64,000 nucleotides of DNA from Sphingomonadaceae bacterium. GTDB lineage: Bacteria; Pseudomonadota; Alphaproteobacteria; Sphingomonadales; Sphingomonadaceae. The notes under the pieces are model-generated. The model did no database searches. It saw nothing but the letters and a program-made list of their open reading frames with translations, and was not told the origin of the DNA. Of the stretch, positions 32,088 through 42,445 are shown in pieces. The position numbers and the translations under genes are program-made. Location: positions 49,607-113,606 of the forward strand of contig JAJUHA010000004.1 of NCBI GenBank assembly GCA_029268145.1, in the 5' to 3' direction. Within the stretch, counting starts at the first letter, position 1. Each line of letters opens with the position of its first letter.

Positions 32088-34058
32088 TCACGCGCGCGCG
32101 CCCTCGCTCACTTCGACATTGTTGTGCCGCAGCGCGGTCAGCACCGTCCGGACGATCCCCGAGGCGTCGAGGCCCGCTTCGGCATACTGCTTCTCGGGCT
32201 TGTCATGCTCCTGGAACCGGTCGGGAAGGCGCATGGTGCGGATGCGGAGGCCGGAGTCGGTCCAGCCCTCGTCCGAGGCTATGGTCAGCACATGGGCGCC
32301 GAAGCCGCCGATCGCGCCCTCCTCGATGGTGACCACCACCTCATGCGTCGCGCACAGGCGCCGGATCAGCTCCTCGTCGAGGGGCTTTGCGAAGCGCATG
32401 TCGGCAACCGTCGTCGAGAGGCCCCTGGCGTCGAGTTCGTCGGCGGCCCGCAGCGCTTCCTGGAGACGCGTGCCGAGCGAGAGGATCGCGACCGTCTTGC
32501 CCTCGCGGACGATCCGGCCCTTGCCGATCTCGAGCCGCTGCGGCGTCTCGGGCAGCGGCACGCCCACCCCTTCGCCGCGCGGGTAGCGGAAGGCAATAGG
32601 CCCGCTGTCGTGGAGCGCGGCCGTGTGCGTCATGTGGACCAGCTCCGCCTCGTCGGCGGCGGCCATCACCACGAAGTTGGGCAGCGTCGCAAGATAGGTC
32701 ACGTCGAAGGCGCCGGCGTGGGTGCTGCCGTCGGCGCCGACCAGGCCGGCGCGGTCGATCGCGAACCTGACGGGCAGGTTCTGGATCGCGACGTCGTGGA
32801 CGACCTGGTCGTAGCCGCGCTGGAGGAAGGTGGAGTAGATGGCGCAGAAGGGCCGCATGCCCTGGGCCGCCAGCCCGGCGGCGAAGGTGACGGCGTGCTG
32901 CTCGGCGATGCCGACGTCGAAGCAGCGCTCCGGGAAGGCCTCGGCGAACTTGTCGAGCCCGGTGCCCGACGGCATCGCGGCGGTGATGGCCACGATGCTC
33001 TCGTCGCGGCGCGCCTCCGCGATCAGCGCCTTCGCGAAGACCGACGTGTAGCTCGGCGGGCCGCCGGGCGCGGGCTTGTGCTGCTTGCCGGTGACGACAT
33101 CGAACTTGACGACGCCGTGATACTTGTCGGCCGCGGCTTCGGCAGGCGCGTAGCCCTTGCCCTTCTTGGTCACGACATGGACGAGGCAGGGCCCCTCGGC
33201 GGCGTCCCGGATGTTCTCGAGGATCGGGACGAGGTGGGTGAGGTCATGCCCGTCGATCGGCCCGACATAGTAGAAGCCCAGCTCCTCGAAGAGCGTGCCG
33301 CCGGTGGCGAGCGTGCGGAAATATTCGTCGGCGCGCTTGGCGGGCTTCTTGAGCTGCTCGGGGAGCGCGCGCTTGGCGAGCTGGCGGACCGCGTCGCGGA
33401 ACTCGAGGAAGGTGTTCGACGAGTAGATCCGGGCGAGATAGGCGGAAAGCGCCCCGACCGGCGGCGCGATCGACATGTCATTGTCGTTGAGGATGACGAC
33501 AAGGCGATTGCCGGCCTCGCGCGCGTTGTTCATCGCCTCATAGGCCATGCCGGCCGACATCGCGCCATCGCCGATGACCGCGATGGCCTTGCCGGGCGCG
33601 CCCGTGAGCTTGTTGGCGATGGCAAAGCCGAGCGCGGCCGAGATCGAGGTCGAGGAATGGGCCGCGCCGAAGGGATCGTATTCGGATTCCGCGCGCTTGG
33701 TGAAGCCCGAGAGGCCGCCGCCCTGCCGCAGGGTCCGGATGCGGTCCCTCCGGCCGGTCAGGATCTTGTGGGGATAGGCCTGGTGCCCGACATCCCAGAT
33801 CAGCCGATCCTCCGGCGTGTTGAACACATAGTGCAGCGCGACGGTCAGCTCGACGACGCCAAGACCAGCCCCGAGGTGACCCCCGGTCACGCTCACGGCA
33901 TCGATCAATTCCGCACGCAGTTCGGTTGCCAGTTGAGGCAACTGGTCATGGCGAAGCTTGCGCAGATCTGCCGGAACCTTCACCTGATCCAGAAGCGGGG
34001 TCACGGGCCGGCCGGCTGGAGACTTGGGCGCCTCGGCGCCAGGGCTCGATGCTGTCAT
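32088..34058 (-). CDS. dxs: 1-deoxy-D-xylulose-5-phosphate synthase
   Basis: 656 residues, full length. Thiamine-diphosphate and metal motifs are visible: [20 protein letters not shown] near the N-terminus, [17 protein letters not shown] with NDNDMSI, and [10 protein letters not shown]; the central and C-terminal transketolase domains follow ([28 protein letters not shown]). It condenses pyruvate and glyceraldehyde 3-phosphate, the first step of the non-mevalonate isoprenoid pathway that supplies quinones and, in sphingomonads, carotenoids. It is preceded by a 66-base gap to a Zur-like gene on the same strand. Confidence 0.97.
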   Translation of the reverse strand: MTASSPGAEAPKSPAGRPVTPLLDQVKVPADLRKLRHDQLPQLATELRAELIDAVSVTGGHLGAGLGVVELTVALHYVFNTPEDRLIWDVGHQAYPHKILTGRRDRIRTLRQGGGLSGFTKRAESEYDPFGAAHSSTSISAALGFAIANKLTGAPGKAIAVIGDGAMSAGMAYEAMNNAREAGNRLVVILNDNDMSIAPPVGALSAYLARIYSSNTFLEFRDAVRQLAKRALPEQLKKPAKRADEYFRTLATGGTLFEELGFYYVGPIDGHDLTHLVPILENIRDAAEGPCLVHVVTKKGKGYAPAEAAADKYHGVVKFDVVTGKQHKPAPGGPPSYTSVFAKALIAEARRDESIVAITAAMPSGTGLDKFAEAFPERCFDVGIAEQHAVTFAAGLAAQGMRPFCAIYSTFLQRGYDQVVHDVAIQNLPVRFAIDRAGLVGADGSTHAGAFDVTYLATLPNFVVMAAADEAELVHMTHTAALHDSGPIAFRYPRGEGVGVPLPETPQRLEIGKGRIVREGKTVAILSLGTRLQEALRAADELDARGLSTTVADMRFAKPLDEELIRRLCATHEVVVTIEEGAIGGFGAHVLTIASDEGWTDSGLRIRTMRLPDRFQEHDKPEKQYAEAGLDASGIVRTVLTALRHNNVEVSEGARA

Positions 34059-34124
34059 GCCTCGTGTCTAGCGGTCCGGAACGGAGGTGAAAAGGCGCAA
34101 ACCGTGCCGCCTGCCGGAGGGTGG

Positions 34125-34598
34125 TCAGCCGTTGCAGCGGCGGCACAGCCCCTCGAGTTCGAGGACGGTGCGCGTGGCGGCGAAGCCACGCGTTGCGGCG
34201 TGGGCGCGCATCGTGCGCGCGAGGCTGTCGTCATCGAGGTGATCGATGGCCCCGCAGCCGGAACAGACCAGGAAGATGCAGTCGTGGGCGCAGTCCGGGT
34301 GAACGTTGGCGACATAGGCGTTGCGGGATTCCACCCGCTTGGCGAGGTTGTGGGCGACGAAGAGGTCGAGGATCCGGTAGACGCTGTTGGCCGCGACCCT
34401 GCGGCCCATCCGGCGCGAGACCGCCTCGCTCACGTCATAGGCAGAGACCGGGCGGTCGGCCTCGGCGAGGCTTTCGAACACGCAGGCCCGGAGGTCCGTC
34501 CAGGCCACGCCCCGGCCTTCGAGCGCCGAAGTGGCCGCGACCCGCAGCCCGTCGGCGCCGGGATGGGCATGGCGATGTTCGGCCCCGGGCGTGGCCAT
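34125..34598 (-). CDS. Fur-family regulator, Zur-like
   Basis: 157 residues from ATG 34598. The N-terminal winged helix contains TDLRACVFESLAEADRPVSAYDVSEAV and the recognition helix with AANSVYRILDLFVAHNLAKRV. The C-terminal dimerisation domain has a CSGCG pair and a final CRRC pair for the structural zinc, plus HPDCAHDC as likely regulatory metal site. The extra histidines in the tail (GAEHRHAHPGADG at the start) also suit zinc sensing. Zur represses zinc uptake genes when zinc is sufficient. Nearest neighbours (dxs, a TPR gene) are not zinc genes, so its targets lie elsewhere. An iron- or peroxide-sensing Fur relative is less likely. Confidence 0.82.
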   Translation of the reverse strand: MATPGAEHRHAHPGADGLRVAATSALEGRGVAWTDLRACVFESLAEADRPVSAYDVSEAVSRRMGRRVAANSVYRILDLFVAHNLAKRVESRNAYVANVHPDCAHDCIFLVCSGCGAIDHLDDDSLARTMRAHAATRGFAATRTVLELEGLCRRCNG

Positions 34599-34605
34599 GC
34601 CAGGC

Positions 34606-35154
34606 TCAGGGCTTGCGCTGCGGCGCGGGCTGGGGGCGGGCTTCCGCCACTGCGGCGGGCGCTGGCGGCGGGGCCGCGAGCGCCGTCTGCAGCCGGCTGG
34701 CGGCGGGGCAGGGCGCGGCACAGACCTGCCGCAGCCGTTCGAGATTGGCCTCGGCACGGGCGCGCGCGCCACGCTCGATGAAGGCCATGCCCTGGCCTTC
34801 GAGCGCGGCCGTGCTGGAAGGGTCGATGGCCAGCGCCTCGCGGTAGAAGCGGGCCGCCTTGCCCGGCAGGCCCTGCGCCCGCGCGACCGCGGCGAGACCG
34901 AGATAGGCCGCGACATTGCGGGGATCGACTGCAAGCGCCGTCTCGAACCGGTCGGCCGCGGCCATGAGCTGCTTCTGGGCGAGCAGGCTCTCGCCCTTGG
35001 CGACCAGCTCGACCGACAGCGGGACCAGCTGTGAGTCCGCCGCGCCGCGCCCGCCAGATTCGGACCGCGCGGCCGTGGGGGCCGCCATGCCGGCAAGCAC
35101 GACAGCCAGGGCGGCCGGCAGCGCCAGGCCGCACGATCTTCTGCCCATGATCAT
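34606..35154 (-). CDS. Exported TPR protein
   Basis: 182 residues from ATG 35154 (GAGGGACGG just upstream; a second ATG at 35148 is possible). Signal peptide LALPAALAVVLAGMAAPTAA, then two to three tetratricopeptide repeats (GESLLAQKQLMAAADRFETALAVDPRN, YLGLAAVARAQGLPGKAARFYREALAIDPSS, EGQGMAFIERGARARAEANL given in pieces) and a proline/alanine-rich tail. A CAAPC pair lies near residue 145. TPRs mediate protein-protein contact; partner unknown. It lies seven bases upstream of the Zur-like gene on the same strand. Confidence 0.8.
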   Translation of the reverse strand: MIMGRRSCGLALPAALAVVLAGMAAPTAARSESGGRGAADSQLVPLSVELVAKGESLLAQKQLMAAADRFETALAVDPRNVAAYLGLAAVARAQGLPGKAARFYREALAIDPSSTAALEGQGMAFIERGARARAEANLERLRQVCAAPCPAASRLQTALAAPPPAPAAVAEARPQPAPQRKP

Positions 35155-35179
35155 CCGTCCCTCTCCATCCTGCCTCGTC

Positions 35180-36361
35180 CTAGCACGGCATTGCGAAGGT
35201 GGCGACGAAAAAGCCGTCGCACCCGTGAACATGGGGTGAAAGCGCGACCGTCCGATCCGGGACGATGCCGGTGTCCTGCGCGAAGGCCCGGACGATCGCC
35301 GGCCCTTCGGCATCGAGGACCGAGCAGACGGCGTAGGCGAGCCGGCCTCCCGGGCGCACCAGTGCGGCACCGAGGCGCAGCAGACGCGCCTGGAGGGCGA
35401 TCAGCCGGTCGAGACGGGCAGGGGTCAGCCGCCACCTGAGCTCGGGGTTGCGGCGCCAGGTCCCGCTTCCCGAGCAGGGGGCATCGACCAGCACGAGATC
35501 GGCCTTCCCCTCATGGTCGGCGAGCTGCGCCTGCTCGCGGCCGGGATCGAGCAGCCTGGTCTCGATCATCGCGTGCGCTCCGGCACGGCGGGCCCTGGGG
35601 ACGAGCGCGGAGAGCCGGGCGCGGTCGGTGTCGGTCGCGAGAATCCGGCCGGCGCCACCCATGGCGGCGGCGAGTGCCAGACTCTTGCCGCCCGCGCCGG
35701 CGCACAGATCGATGACTGACATGCCTGGCTGTGCGCCGGCGAGCGCGACGACGGCCTGGCTGCCGGCGTCCTGCACCGCGATCGTGCCCGACAGGAGGAG
35801 CGGATGCTGCTCGATCCGCGTGCCCGCGGGCAGGCGCAGCGCGTCGGGAAGGTCGAGGCCGGCGATGCGCACCGGCGCGGCCGGACCGGGCAGGCGGGCG
35901 GCCACGTCCTCGGGCGGGAGGCCCGCCAGCCGGTTGACCCGGATGTCGAGGGGCGCCCGCGCGCCAAGCGCGGCGAGCGCGGCTGCAAGCTCGGCGCCGA
36001 ACCGCTCCTCGAGCCGGGGCAGGAGCCAGGCGGGTGCGGCCGACCCGGGCGTGCGCGGTTCGGCAGGGTCCGGTGGCGCGGGTGCATGGGCCGACCCGTC
36101 GAACCCGGCCAGCCGCTCCGGACATGTCGCGGCCAGATGGCCGAGAAGCGCCGCCCGGCCCGAGGCGGGCCGCTCGCCGCTGTGGCGGATGGCGCCCCAG
36201 ACCAGTTCGCGGATCGCCGCGCGGTCCTTCGACCCGATGTAGCGCCGGGACCGGAAATGGGCCTCGAGGATCGTGTCGGCCGCAGCGCCGCCGTCGCGGG
36301 CGGCGCGGATGACGGAATCGAGGATGTCGATCGCGGCCTGCAGGCGCGCCGGTTCGCGCAT
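35180..36361 (-). CDS. RsmB/NOP-family RNA cytosine-5 methyltransferase
   Basis: 393 residues. The SAM-binding motif is VIDLCAGAGGKSLAL; the two catalytic cysteines are in VDAPCSGSGTWRRNPE (motif IV) and YAVCSVLDAEG (motif VI), both present. The N-terminal 150 residues form a helical RNA-binding domain (LDSVIRAARDGGAAADTILE, RSRRYIGSKDRAAIRELVWGA). The window contains a second family member at 50454-51707; that one has the typical NusB-like RsmB N-terminus, so this copy may methylate another rRNA position. It lies 25 bases upstream of the TPR gene, likely one operon. Confidence 0.9.
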   Translation of the reverse strand: MREPARLQAAIDILDSVIRAARDGGAAADTILEAHFRSRRYIGSKDRAAIRELVWGAIRHSGERPASGRAALLGHLAATCPERLAGFDGSAHAPAPPDPAEPRTPGSAAPAWLLPRLEERFGAELAAALAALGARAPLDIRVNRLAGLPPEDVAARLPGPAAPVRIAGLDLPDALRLPAGTRIEQHPLLLSGTIAVQDAGSQAVVALAGAQPGMSVIDLCAGAGGKSLALAAAMGGAGRILATDTDRARLSALVPRARRAGAHAMIETRLLDPGREQAQLADHEGKADLVLVDAPCSGSGTWRRNPELRWRLTPARLDRLIALQARLLRLGAALVRPGGRLAYAVCSVLDAEGPAIVRAFAQDTGIVPDRTVALSPHVHGCDGFFVATFAMPC

Positions 36362-36394
36362 CAGGCGGGACGCCCGGGCCTGCGGCGCGCGGCG

Positions 36395-37891
<1,497 letters not shown>

Positions 37892-39145
37892 TCAGCCGCG
37901 CTGGCTCGACCAGATCTGCCAGTAGCGGGCGAGCTGGTTGCGCGGCGCGCCCTTGACGGCGGCGAAGGCCGCCTCGGCGCCCGCCTTGTCACCCTTGCGC
38001 GCAAGCGCGATCCCGATGCGGGTGTTCACCACATCGGCGTCCACCCCGCCCTTCTGGAGCGCGAGCCGGTACATCTCGACCGCCTTGTCATACTGGCTGT
38101 AGCCGAGGAGCGCATCGCCGGTGCCAAGCGCAGCCCGCCCGGTCTTCGATGCGCGGGCTTCCTTCTCGGCCGCGGCGAGCCCGGCCCTGTCCTCGGCCGC
38201 GCGACTCGTGGCTGCGGTGTTGAGTTCCTTCACCACCGGCTTCGACAGCTGCAGCGCACCGGCGGCAACGCCCTCGTCGATCACCATCTTGGCCTCGCCG
38301 GGAAGCCCCCGCATCACGGCGGTTTCGGCGAACTCGAAATAGTCGCGCTCGCCGGCGAGCGCCTTGGCGGCCCGGGCCAGGCGCAGCGCATCGAGGCTCG
38401 TCTGGTCGTCGAGCCTCTGGGACTCGCGGAAGATGACGAGCACGTCGCGCCAGTTGGTCGGGCTGGGATAGGCCTTGACCAGCGCCTCGCTCGCCGAGAC
38501 GGTCTCGGCCGGGAGATTGCCGTCATAGGCGATGGCCAGCGCGCGCCGGTACCAGGTCTCGTCGGCCTTCGCACCGGACACGCGCTCCTTGGTGGCGATC
38601 GCCTGCTGGAGGGCGGCGACCGCCTTCCGGTTGTCGTTGGCCCGGCGATGCAGCTCGGCGGTCTCGGCCATGACGTCCGCGTCTTCGGGGTTGAGCGCCA
38701 GGTAGCGGTCGAACTGCTGGGCGGCCTTGGCGGTGTCGCCGCGCTGGAGCGCGAGGCTGCCGAGGTTGCGGATGAACTTCCCCTGGTCCTCGGGCGCGAC
38801 CCGGCCGGAGGCGAGCGCCTGCTCGATCCCCGCCTCGATCAGCGCATTGTCCTGGGTGCCGAGCCCCGAATTGATCCGCAGCATGCCGATCATGTAGCTG
38901 TCGTCGGAATTCTTGCTGGGGATGGCGTCGGCCTGGGCGAGCAGGCCGATGGCCGTGGCGTGATCATTGGCCTGCTGCGCCTGCTGGGCCTTGGCGAGCA
39001 GCGGCTGCACCTCCTTCGAGAACTTGAACTTCGGGGCGGCTGCCGCCCCTTTCTGCTGCCGCTGCGCCGCAACCGGCGCGATGGCCGCGCCCATGCTTGC
39101 CGCAAGCAGAAGCGCTGCTGCGGTCCGGCCGATCCAACGCGTCAT
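37892..39145 (-). CDS. Exported tetratricopeptide-repeat protein
   Basis: 417 residues from ATG 39145, with GGAGAGGA upstream. Signal peptide (TAAALLLAASMGAAIAPVAAQ) followed by multiple TPR-like helical pairs, for example GDTAKAAQQFDRYLALNPED and SQYDKAVEMYRLALQKGGVD, and a C-terminal repeat ending RYWQIWSSQRG. Such sphingomonad periplasmic TPR proteins have no assigned function; protein-protein scaffolding is likely. It is directly upstream of guaB (12 bases), an association of unclear meaning. Confidence 0.82.
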   Translation of the reverse strand: MTRWIGRTAAALLLAASMGAAIAPVAAQRQQKGAAAAPKFKFSKEVQPLLAKAQQAQQANDHATAIGLLAQADAIPSKNSDDSYMIGMLRINSGLGTQDNALIEAGIEQALASGRVAPEDQGKFIRNLGSLALQRGDTAKAAQQFDRYLALNPEDADVMAETAELHRRANDNRKAVAALQQAIATKERVSGAKADETWYRRALAIAYDGNLPAETVSASEALVKAYPSPTNWRDVLVIFRESQRLDDQTSLDALRLARAAKALAGERDYFEFAETAVMRGLPGEAKMVIDEGVAAGALQLSKPVVKELNTAATSRAAEDRAGLAAAEKEARASKTGRAALGTGDALLGYSQYDKAVEMYRLALQKGGVDADVVNTRIGIALARKGDKAGAEAAFAAVKGAPRNQLARYWQIWSSQRG

Positions 39146-39236
39146 CCTGTCCTCTCCCGACCTGCCGCGGCTCCGCCCGGAGCCCACCACGGCCGCGCCC
39201 TTTCCACTGCGGCCGGCGCCCGTCAAGCCGCGGGGG

Positions 39237-39659
39237 TCAGCCCGGAAGCCCGGGCGGGTCGAGCCGTTCGGCCGTTGCGAAATCGACGAGGAAGTCGAGA
39301 CAGCGGCGCGCCAGCTCGGGATCGTTGGCGTCGGCCCAGGCGTGCAGGGCCTCGAGCCCGCCCATGAGGTGGTCGAGCCGCTCGTCGAGCGGGACCGTCC
39401 CGATCTGGTCGAGCAGGGTGCGCAGATCGAGCCGCAGCGTCACATCGTCCGGCGCGGCGGCGGCGAGCAGGTCTTCCAGCCGCTGGCGGAAGCCCGACCG
39501 CCGCTCGGCATAGTGCACCACGTCGCTGGCGGCGAGGAGGAGAATGGCGGCGACCGTGCCTGCAGATTTCCCCGCATAGCTGTCCCCCAGCGCCGGGACC
39601 ACCAGCAGCGCCTGGGCGAGCGCGAGGTTGCGCAGCAGGTCGGCCGGGGGAAGGCTCAT
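39237..39659 (-). CDS. Small helical protein of unknown function
   Basis: 140 residues. The sequence is predicted helical throughout (LLRNLALAQALLVVPALGD, AGTVAAILLLAASDVVHYAERR, RLEDLLAAAAPDD, LDHLMGGLEALHAWADAND). There is no signal peptide and no clear membrane span, although 36-46 is hydrophobic. I do not recognise the family. The start overlaps the stop of the phosphotransferase gene (four bases), so it is translated with it and with the DUF7064-like gene upstream; these three probably serve one pathway. Confidence 0.6.
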   Translation of the reverse strand: MSLPPADLLRNLALAQALLVVPALGDSYAGKSAGTVAAILLLAASDVVHYAERRSGFRQRLEDLLAAAAPDDVTLRLDLRTLLDQIGTVPLDERLDHLMGGLEALHAWADANDPELARRCLDFLVDFATAERLDPPGLPG

Positions 39660-40678
39660 GCCGAGACCTCGCGCAGCAGGGCTGCGAGCTGGTGGTTGTG
39701 GAAGCGGTACGGATAATAGGCGGAGAAGGCGAGCACCGGGTCGACGGCGCGCAGGCTGGCGACCTCGAAGCCGCTGGTGAGCCAGATGGCGAGCCCCTGG
39801 AAGCCGGCGAACAGCCGCCACCAGGTCCAGGCAGCGCGGTCGAAGCGGCGCCCCGACGCCTCTTCCCAGGCGGCAACGGCGGCATCGAGCGGCAGCAGCG
39901 CGCCCACCCGCCCGCGGTCGGCGAGGCCCCGCTCGCCATGGCTCCACAGCGGGTCGGCCGCCCAGGCGAGATCCTCCATCGGGTCGCCGAGATGGGCCAT
40001 CTCCCAGTCGAGCAGTGCGACCAGCCGGCCGCCGTCGGTGAACAGGAAATTGCCCGAGCGGAAGTCGCCATGGACGAGCGCGAGAGGGCCCGACGGCTCC
40101 GGACAGTGCGCGCGCAGCCAGCGCAGGGCGGCGCGGGCGATCGGCTGGGGCCGCAGCGCATGGGCGTCGAGCTCGCGCGCCCAGTGCTCGAGCCGGGCGC
40201 GCGGATCCTGCACGGGCAGGAGGGCCTCGTCCTCGCGGCTCACGGGAAGCGCATGCAGGCGGCCGATGGCGTCGAACAGGGTGTGTCCCAGCCGCTCCGC
40301 GTGCGCGCCATAGGGCTCGGTCTCGAACAGGCTCGCCGCCCGCCCGCCCTCGACCAGGCGCATCAGGAACCCGGGCGTGCCGAGCCGTTCGCCCTCCGCG
40401 TCCAGCAGCAGCGGCTCGGGGACGGGAAGGCCGGCAGCAGACGCGCGGGCAAGCGCATGGAACTCGACTTCCCGTGAGGTTCGGATGAGGCTCGCGACCG
40501 GATCGCGCCGCATCACCAGCCATTCGCTGCGGCGCGCCCCCTCGGCGCAGAAGCGCCAGGTCTCGCGCGCGGCGCCGCCGTGGAAGCGGAACAGGTTGCG
40601 GATCCGGACATCCTCGTCCCACGCCGCCGAAAGCAGCGCGGCAAGACGGCCCTCGATCCCCTCCAGACCGTCAAGCAA
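39656..40678 (-). CDS. APH/ACAD10-type phosphotransferase family protein
   Basis: 340 residues from a TTG at 40678 that overlaps the upstream stop. The kinase-like fold shows FRFHGGAARETWRF (ATP loop), VHGDFRSGNFLF (catalytic HGDxxxxN) and LLDWEMAHLGDPMEDLAW (metal-binding D), all intact. Members of this branch resemble the kinase part of ACAD10/ACAD11, which phosphorylate 4-hydroxy fatty acyl-CoAs, rather than aminoglycoside-resistance enzymes. The neighbours (a DUF7064-like protein and a 140-residue unknown) do not disclose the substrate. A hydroxylated lipid or acyl-CoA is the best guess. Confidence 0.82.
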   Translation of the reverse strand: MLDGLEGIEGRLAALLSAAWDEDVRIRNLFRFHGGAARETWRFCAEGARRSEWLVMRRDPVASLIRTSREVEFHALARASAAGLPVPEPLLLDAEGERLGTPGFLMRLVEGGRAASLFETEPYGAHAERLGHTLFDAIGRLHALPVSREDEALLPVQDPRARLEHWARELDAHALRPQPIARAALRWLRAHCPEPSGPLALVHGDFRSGNFLFTDGGRLVALLDWEMAHLGDPMEDLAWAADPLWSHGERGLADRGRVGALLPLDAAVAAWEEASGRRFDRAAWTWWRLFAGFQGLAIWLTSGFEVASLRAVDPVLAFSAYYPYRFHNHQLAALLREVSA

Positions 40679-41765
40679 GATCGAACAGTCCCGAAAGGCC
40701 GCTCGGCCGGTGCGGGCCGATCATCAGCTGTTCGAGAACGCCGCGCCCGTGGAGCGCGGGCTGCCCCTCCCGCCTGAGCTCGGCGGAGACCAGCGCCTGG
40801 ACATGGGCATTCGCCGGCACGGCCGGGTCGATCGAGGCCAGCTCGACCGACTCCGAGACGACCGAGAGCGCGCCATGGAAGGCGCCGTGCCCGCGGGTCG
40901 GGTGCCCGTAGCCGAGACCCGACATCTGGAAATGGGTTTCGGGGACCATGCGGGCCTCGACTGCGCTGCCGTCGGCCAGGGTGGCGCGGAGGGTGCAGGC
41001 CGCTGCCCGGCGGGTGCCGGGTGCGAGCGTCACCGCGAACCGGGGGTCGCGGAGCCGGGTCTCGGCACCCGTTGCATGGTCGACGAGGACGGCAGAGCGG
41101 TTCCAGGGCTCGCCCTCGCCATCGTCGTTGGTGTGGGCGTAGAGCGAGAGCCCGTCGAACAGGAGGGGGGCCCAGAGCCAGTAGAACTGCGGGGCAGCCG
41201 GAGGCGCGGGCGGCTGCGGGTCGGCCGCGCCGACGGGACGGACGCCCCAGCTGCGATCGCGCGTGCCTCGCCCGCCGTCGAGGCTCGTCACGCGCCCGTC
41301 GACCGTGACTGCGCCCTTCCAGCCGACATTCTGGGTCATCCGCGTCACGTCCATGAGGGTGCGGCCGCCGATGCGGCGGACAAAGCGCGGCTCCTCGATC
41401 GGCGGGTGGAGGCCGGTTGCCTCCACGTCGGCGGCGAGCCCGTCGTGCAGCGCAAGGCGAACCCGCAGCCGCCTGAGCGGCTCGACCACTTCGACCGCGA
41501 GCGGCCCGACGGAGGTGGCCATCCGCTCGTGATGCATCACCTTCGAGGCGAACACCGAGCGCTGCACGCCATCGGCCAGCACGCTGAAGGCCGCATCCAT
41601 GATGTTGAGGTGCGGATAGACGCCGAGCGCGGCCGCGAAGAACAGGCGGCCGTCGGCGGACTGGCCGTTGAAGAAGTAGCGATCGTAGAAGTTCCGGTCG
41701 GTGCCGGCGAAGGCAATCGGCTCGCTGCGCTGGTGCAGCGGATAATCGTCCCCGGCCGTCAGCAC
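40671..41765 (-). CDS. DUF7064/DUF7065-like protein (carotenoid-hydratase/lipocalin-like fold suspected)
   Basis: 364 residues, cytoplasmic by absence of signal peptide. It begins DDYPLHQRSEPIAFAGTDRNFYDRYFFNG and has a beta-rich body with many Arg/Trp/Tyr landmarks: HHERMATSVGPL, WGVRPVG, FYWLWAPLLFDGLSLYAHTND, ETHFQMSGLGYGHPTRGHGAFHG. The pattern recalls proteins annotated as DUF7064/7065, which share the two-barrel fold of hydroxyneurosporene synthase (CrtC) and AttH. First gene of a leftward three-gene operon with the phosphotransferase (eight-base overlap). The family assignment is from memory of motif layout, so moderate. Confidence 0.6.
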   Translation of the reverse strand: MLTAGDDYPLHQRSEPIAFAGTDRNFYDRYFFNGQSADGRLFFAAALGVYPHLNIMDAAFSVLADGVQRSVFASKVMHHERMATSVGPLAVEVVEPLRRLRVRLALHDGLAADVEATGLHPPIEEPRFVRRIGGRTLMDVTRMTQNVGWKGAVTVDGRVTSLDGGRGTRDRSWGVRPVGAADPQPPAPPAAPQFYWLWAPLLFDGLSLYAHTNDDGEGEPWNRSAVLVDHATGAETRLRDPRFAVTLAPGTRRAAACTLRATLADGSAVEARMVPETHFQMSGLGYGHPTRGHGAFHGALSVVSESVELASIDPAVPANAHVQALVSAELRREGQPALHGRGVLEQLMIGPHRPSGLSGLFDLA

Positions 41766-41920
41766 GGCATCTGCTCCCGTCGCGAACTCACGCGCCCTCC
41801 CGCGCCGGCTCCGACCCCGGCGTGACCCGACCCGCTCTTGGCCCAGCGCCGCGGCTTCAGCAAGTCCCCGGATCGGCCCGTCGGGTGGCCCAAGCCTTGT
41901 GACGGCGGGGACGCCGGCCT

Positions 41921-42442
41921 ATGGCCGCCGGCACCATGTCCGAGACCCCCGCGCCCGTCGCCCCAGACCCGGTTCCGCTGCGCCAGCGCCGGTCCGTCGC
42001 GCGGCTGCGCGCCGTGCAGGCGCTCTATCAGCGGAGCATGGCGGCAACGCCGGTCGAGCAGCTGGTGGCCGAGTTCCACGCCCACCGCCTCGAGGCGGAG
42101 GGCGAGGGCGGGCCCGACGCGATCCCGGCAGCCGAGGTGCCCTTCTTCGACGATGTCGTGCGCGGCGTCGTCGCGCGGGAGGAGGAGCTGGATCGGCTCG
42201 TCGCCCGCTTCCTCGCGTCGGGCTGGACCCTGGCCAGGCTCGATCCGCTGCTGCTCCAGCTGCTGCGCGCCGGCGCCTACGAGCTGCTCGCCCGCCCCGA
42301 CGTGCCGCTGGCAGCGGTGATCACGGCCTATGTCGACATCGCCCATGCCTTCTTCCCACGGCAGGAGGTGGGATTCGTGAACGCCCTTCTGGACCGGATC
42401 GGTCACGCGGTCCGCGACGGGCCCCGGCAAGGCACGGCCTGA
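41921..42442 (+). CDS. nusB: Transcription antitermination factor NusB
   Basis: 173 residues from ATG 41921 (an ATG at 41936 would remove five residues). The all-helical fold shows RSVARLRAVQALYQRSM, PFFDDVVRGVVAREEEL, LDPLLLQLLRAGAYELLARPDVPLAAV (in parts) and YVDIAHAFFPRQEVGFVNALLDRIG, the conserved NusB C-terminus. With NusE it binds boxA RNA in antitermination of rRNA operons. It is followed after three bases by thiL, the usual alphaproteobacterial pairing. Confidence 0.94.
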   Translation: MAAGTMSETPAPVAPDPVPLRQRRSVARLRAVQALYQRSMAATPVEQLVAEFHAHRLEAEGEGGPDAIPAAEVPFFDDVVRGVVAREEELDRLVARFLASGWTLARLDPLLLQLLRAGAYELLARPDVPLAAVITAYVDIAHAFFPRQEVGFVNALLDRIGHAVRDGPRQGTA

Positions 42443-42445
42443 CGC

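Noticed and set aside
39656..40678. Aminoglycoside-resistance kinase
   Set aside because: The kinase motifs are shared by a large family. The ACAD10-like motif layout and the metabolic-looking operon make resistance unlikely.
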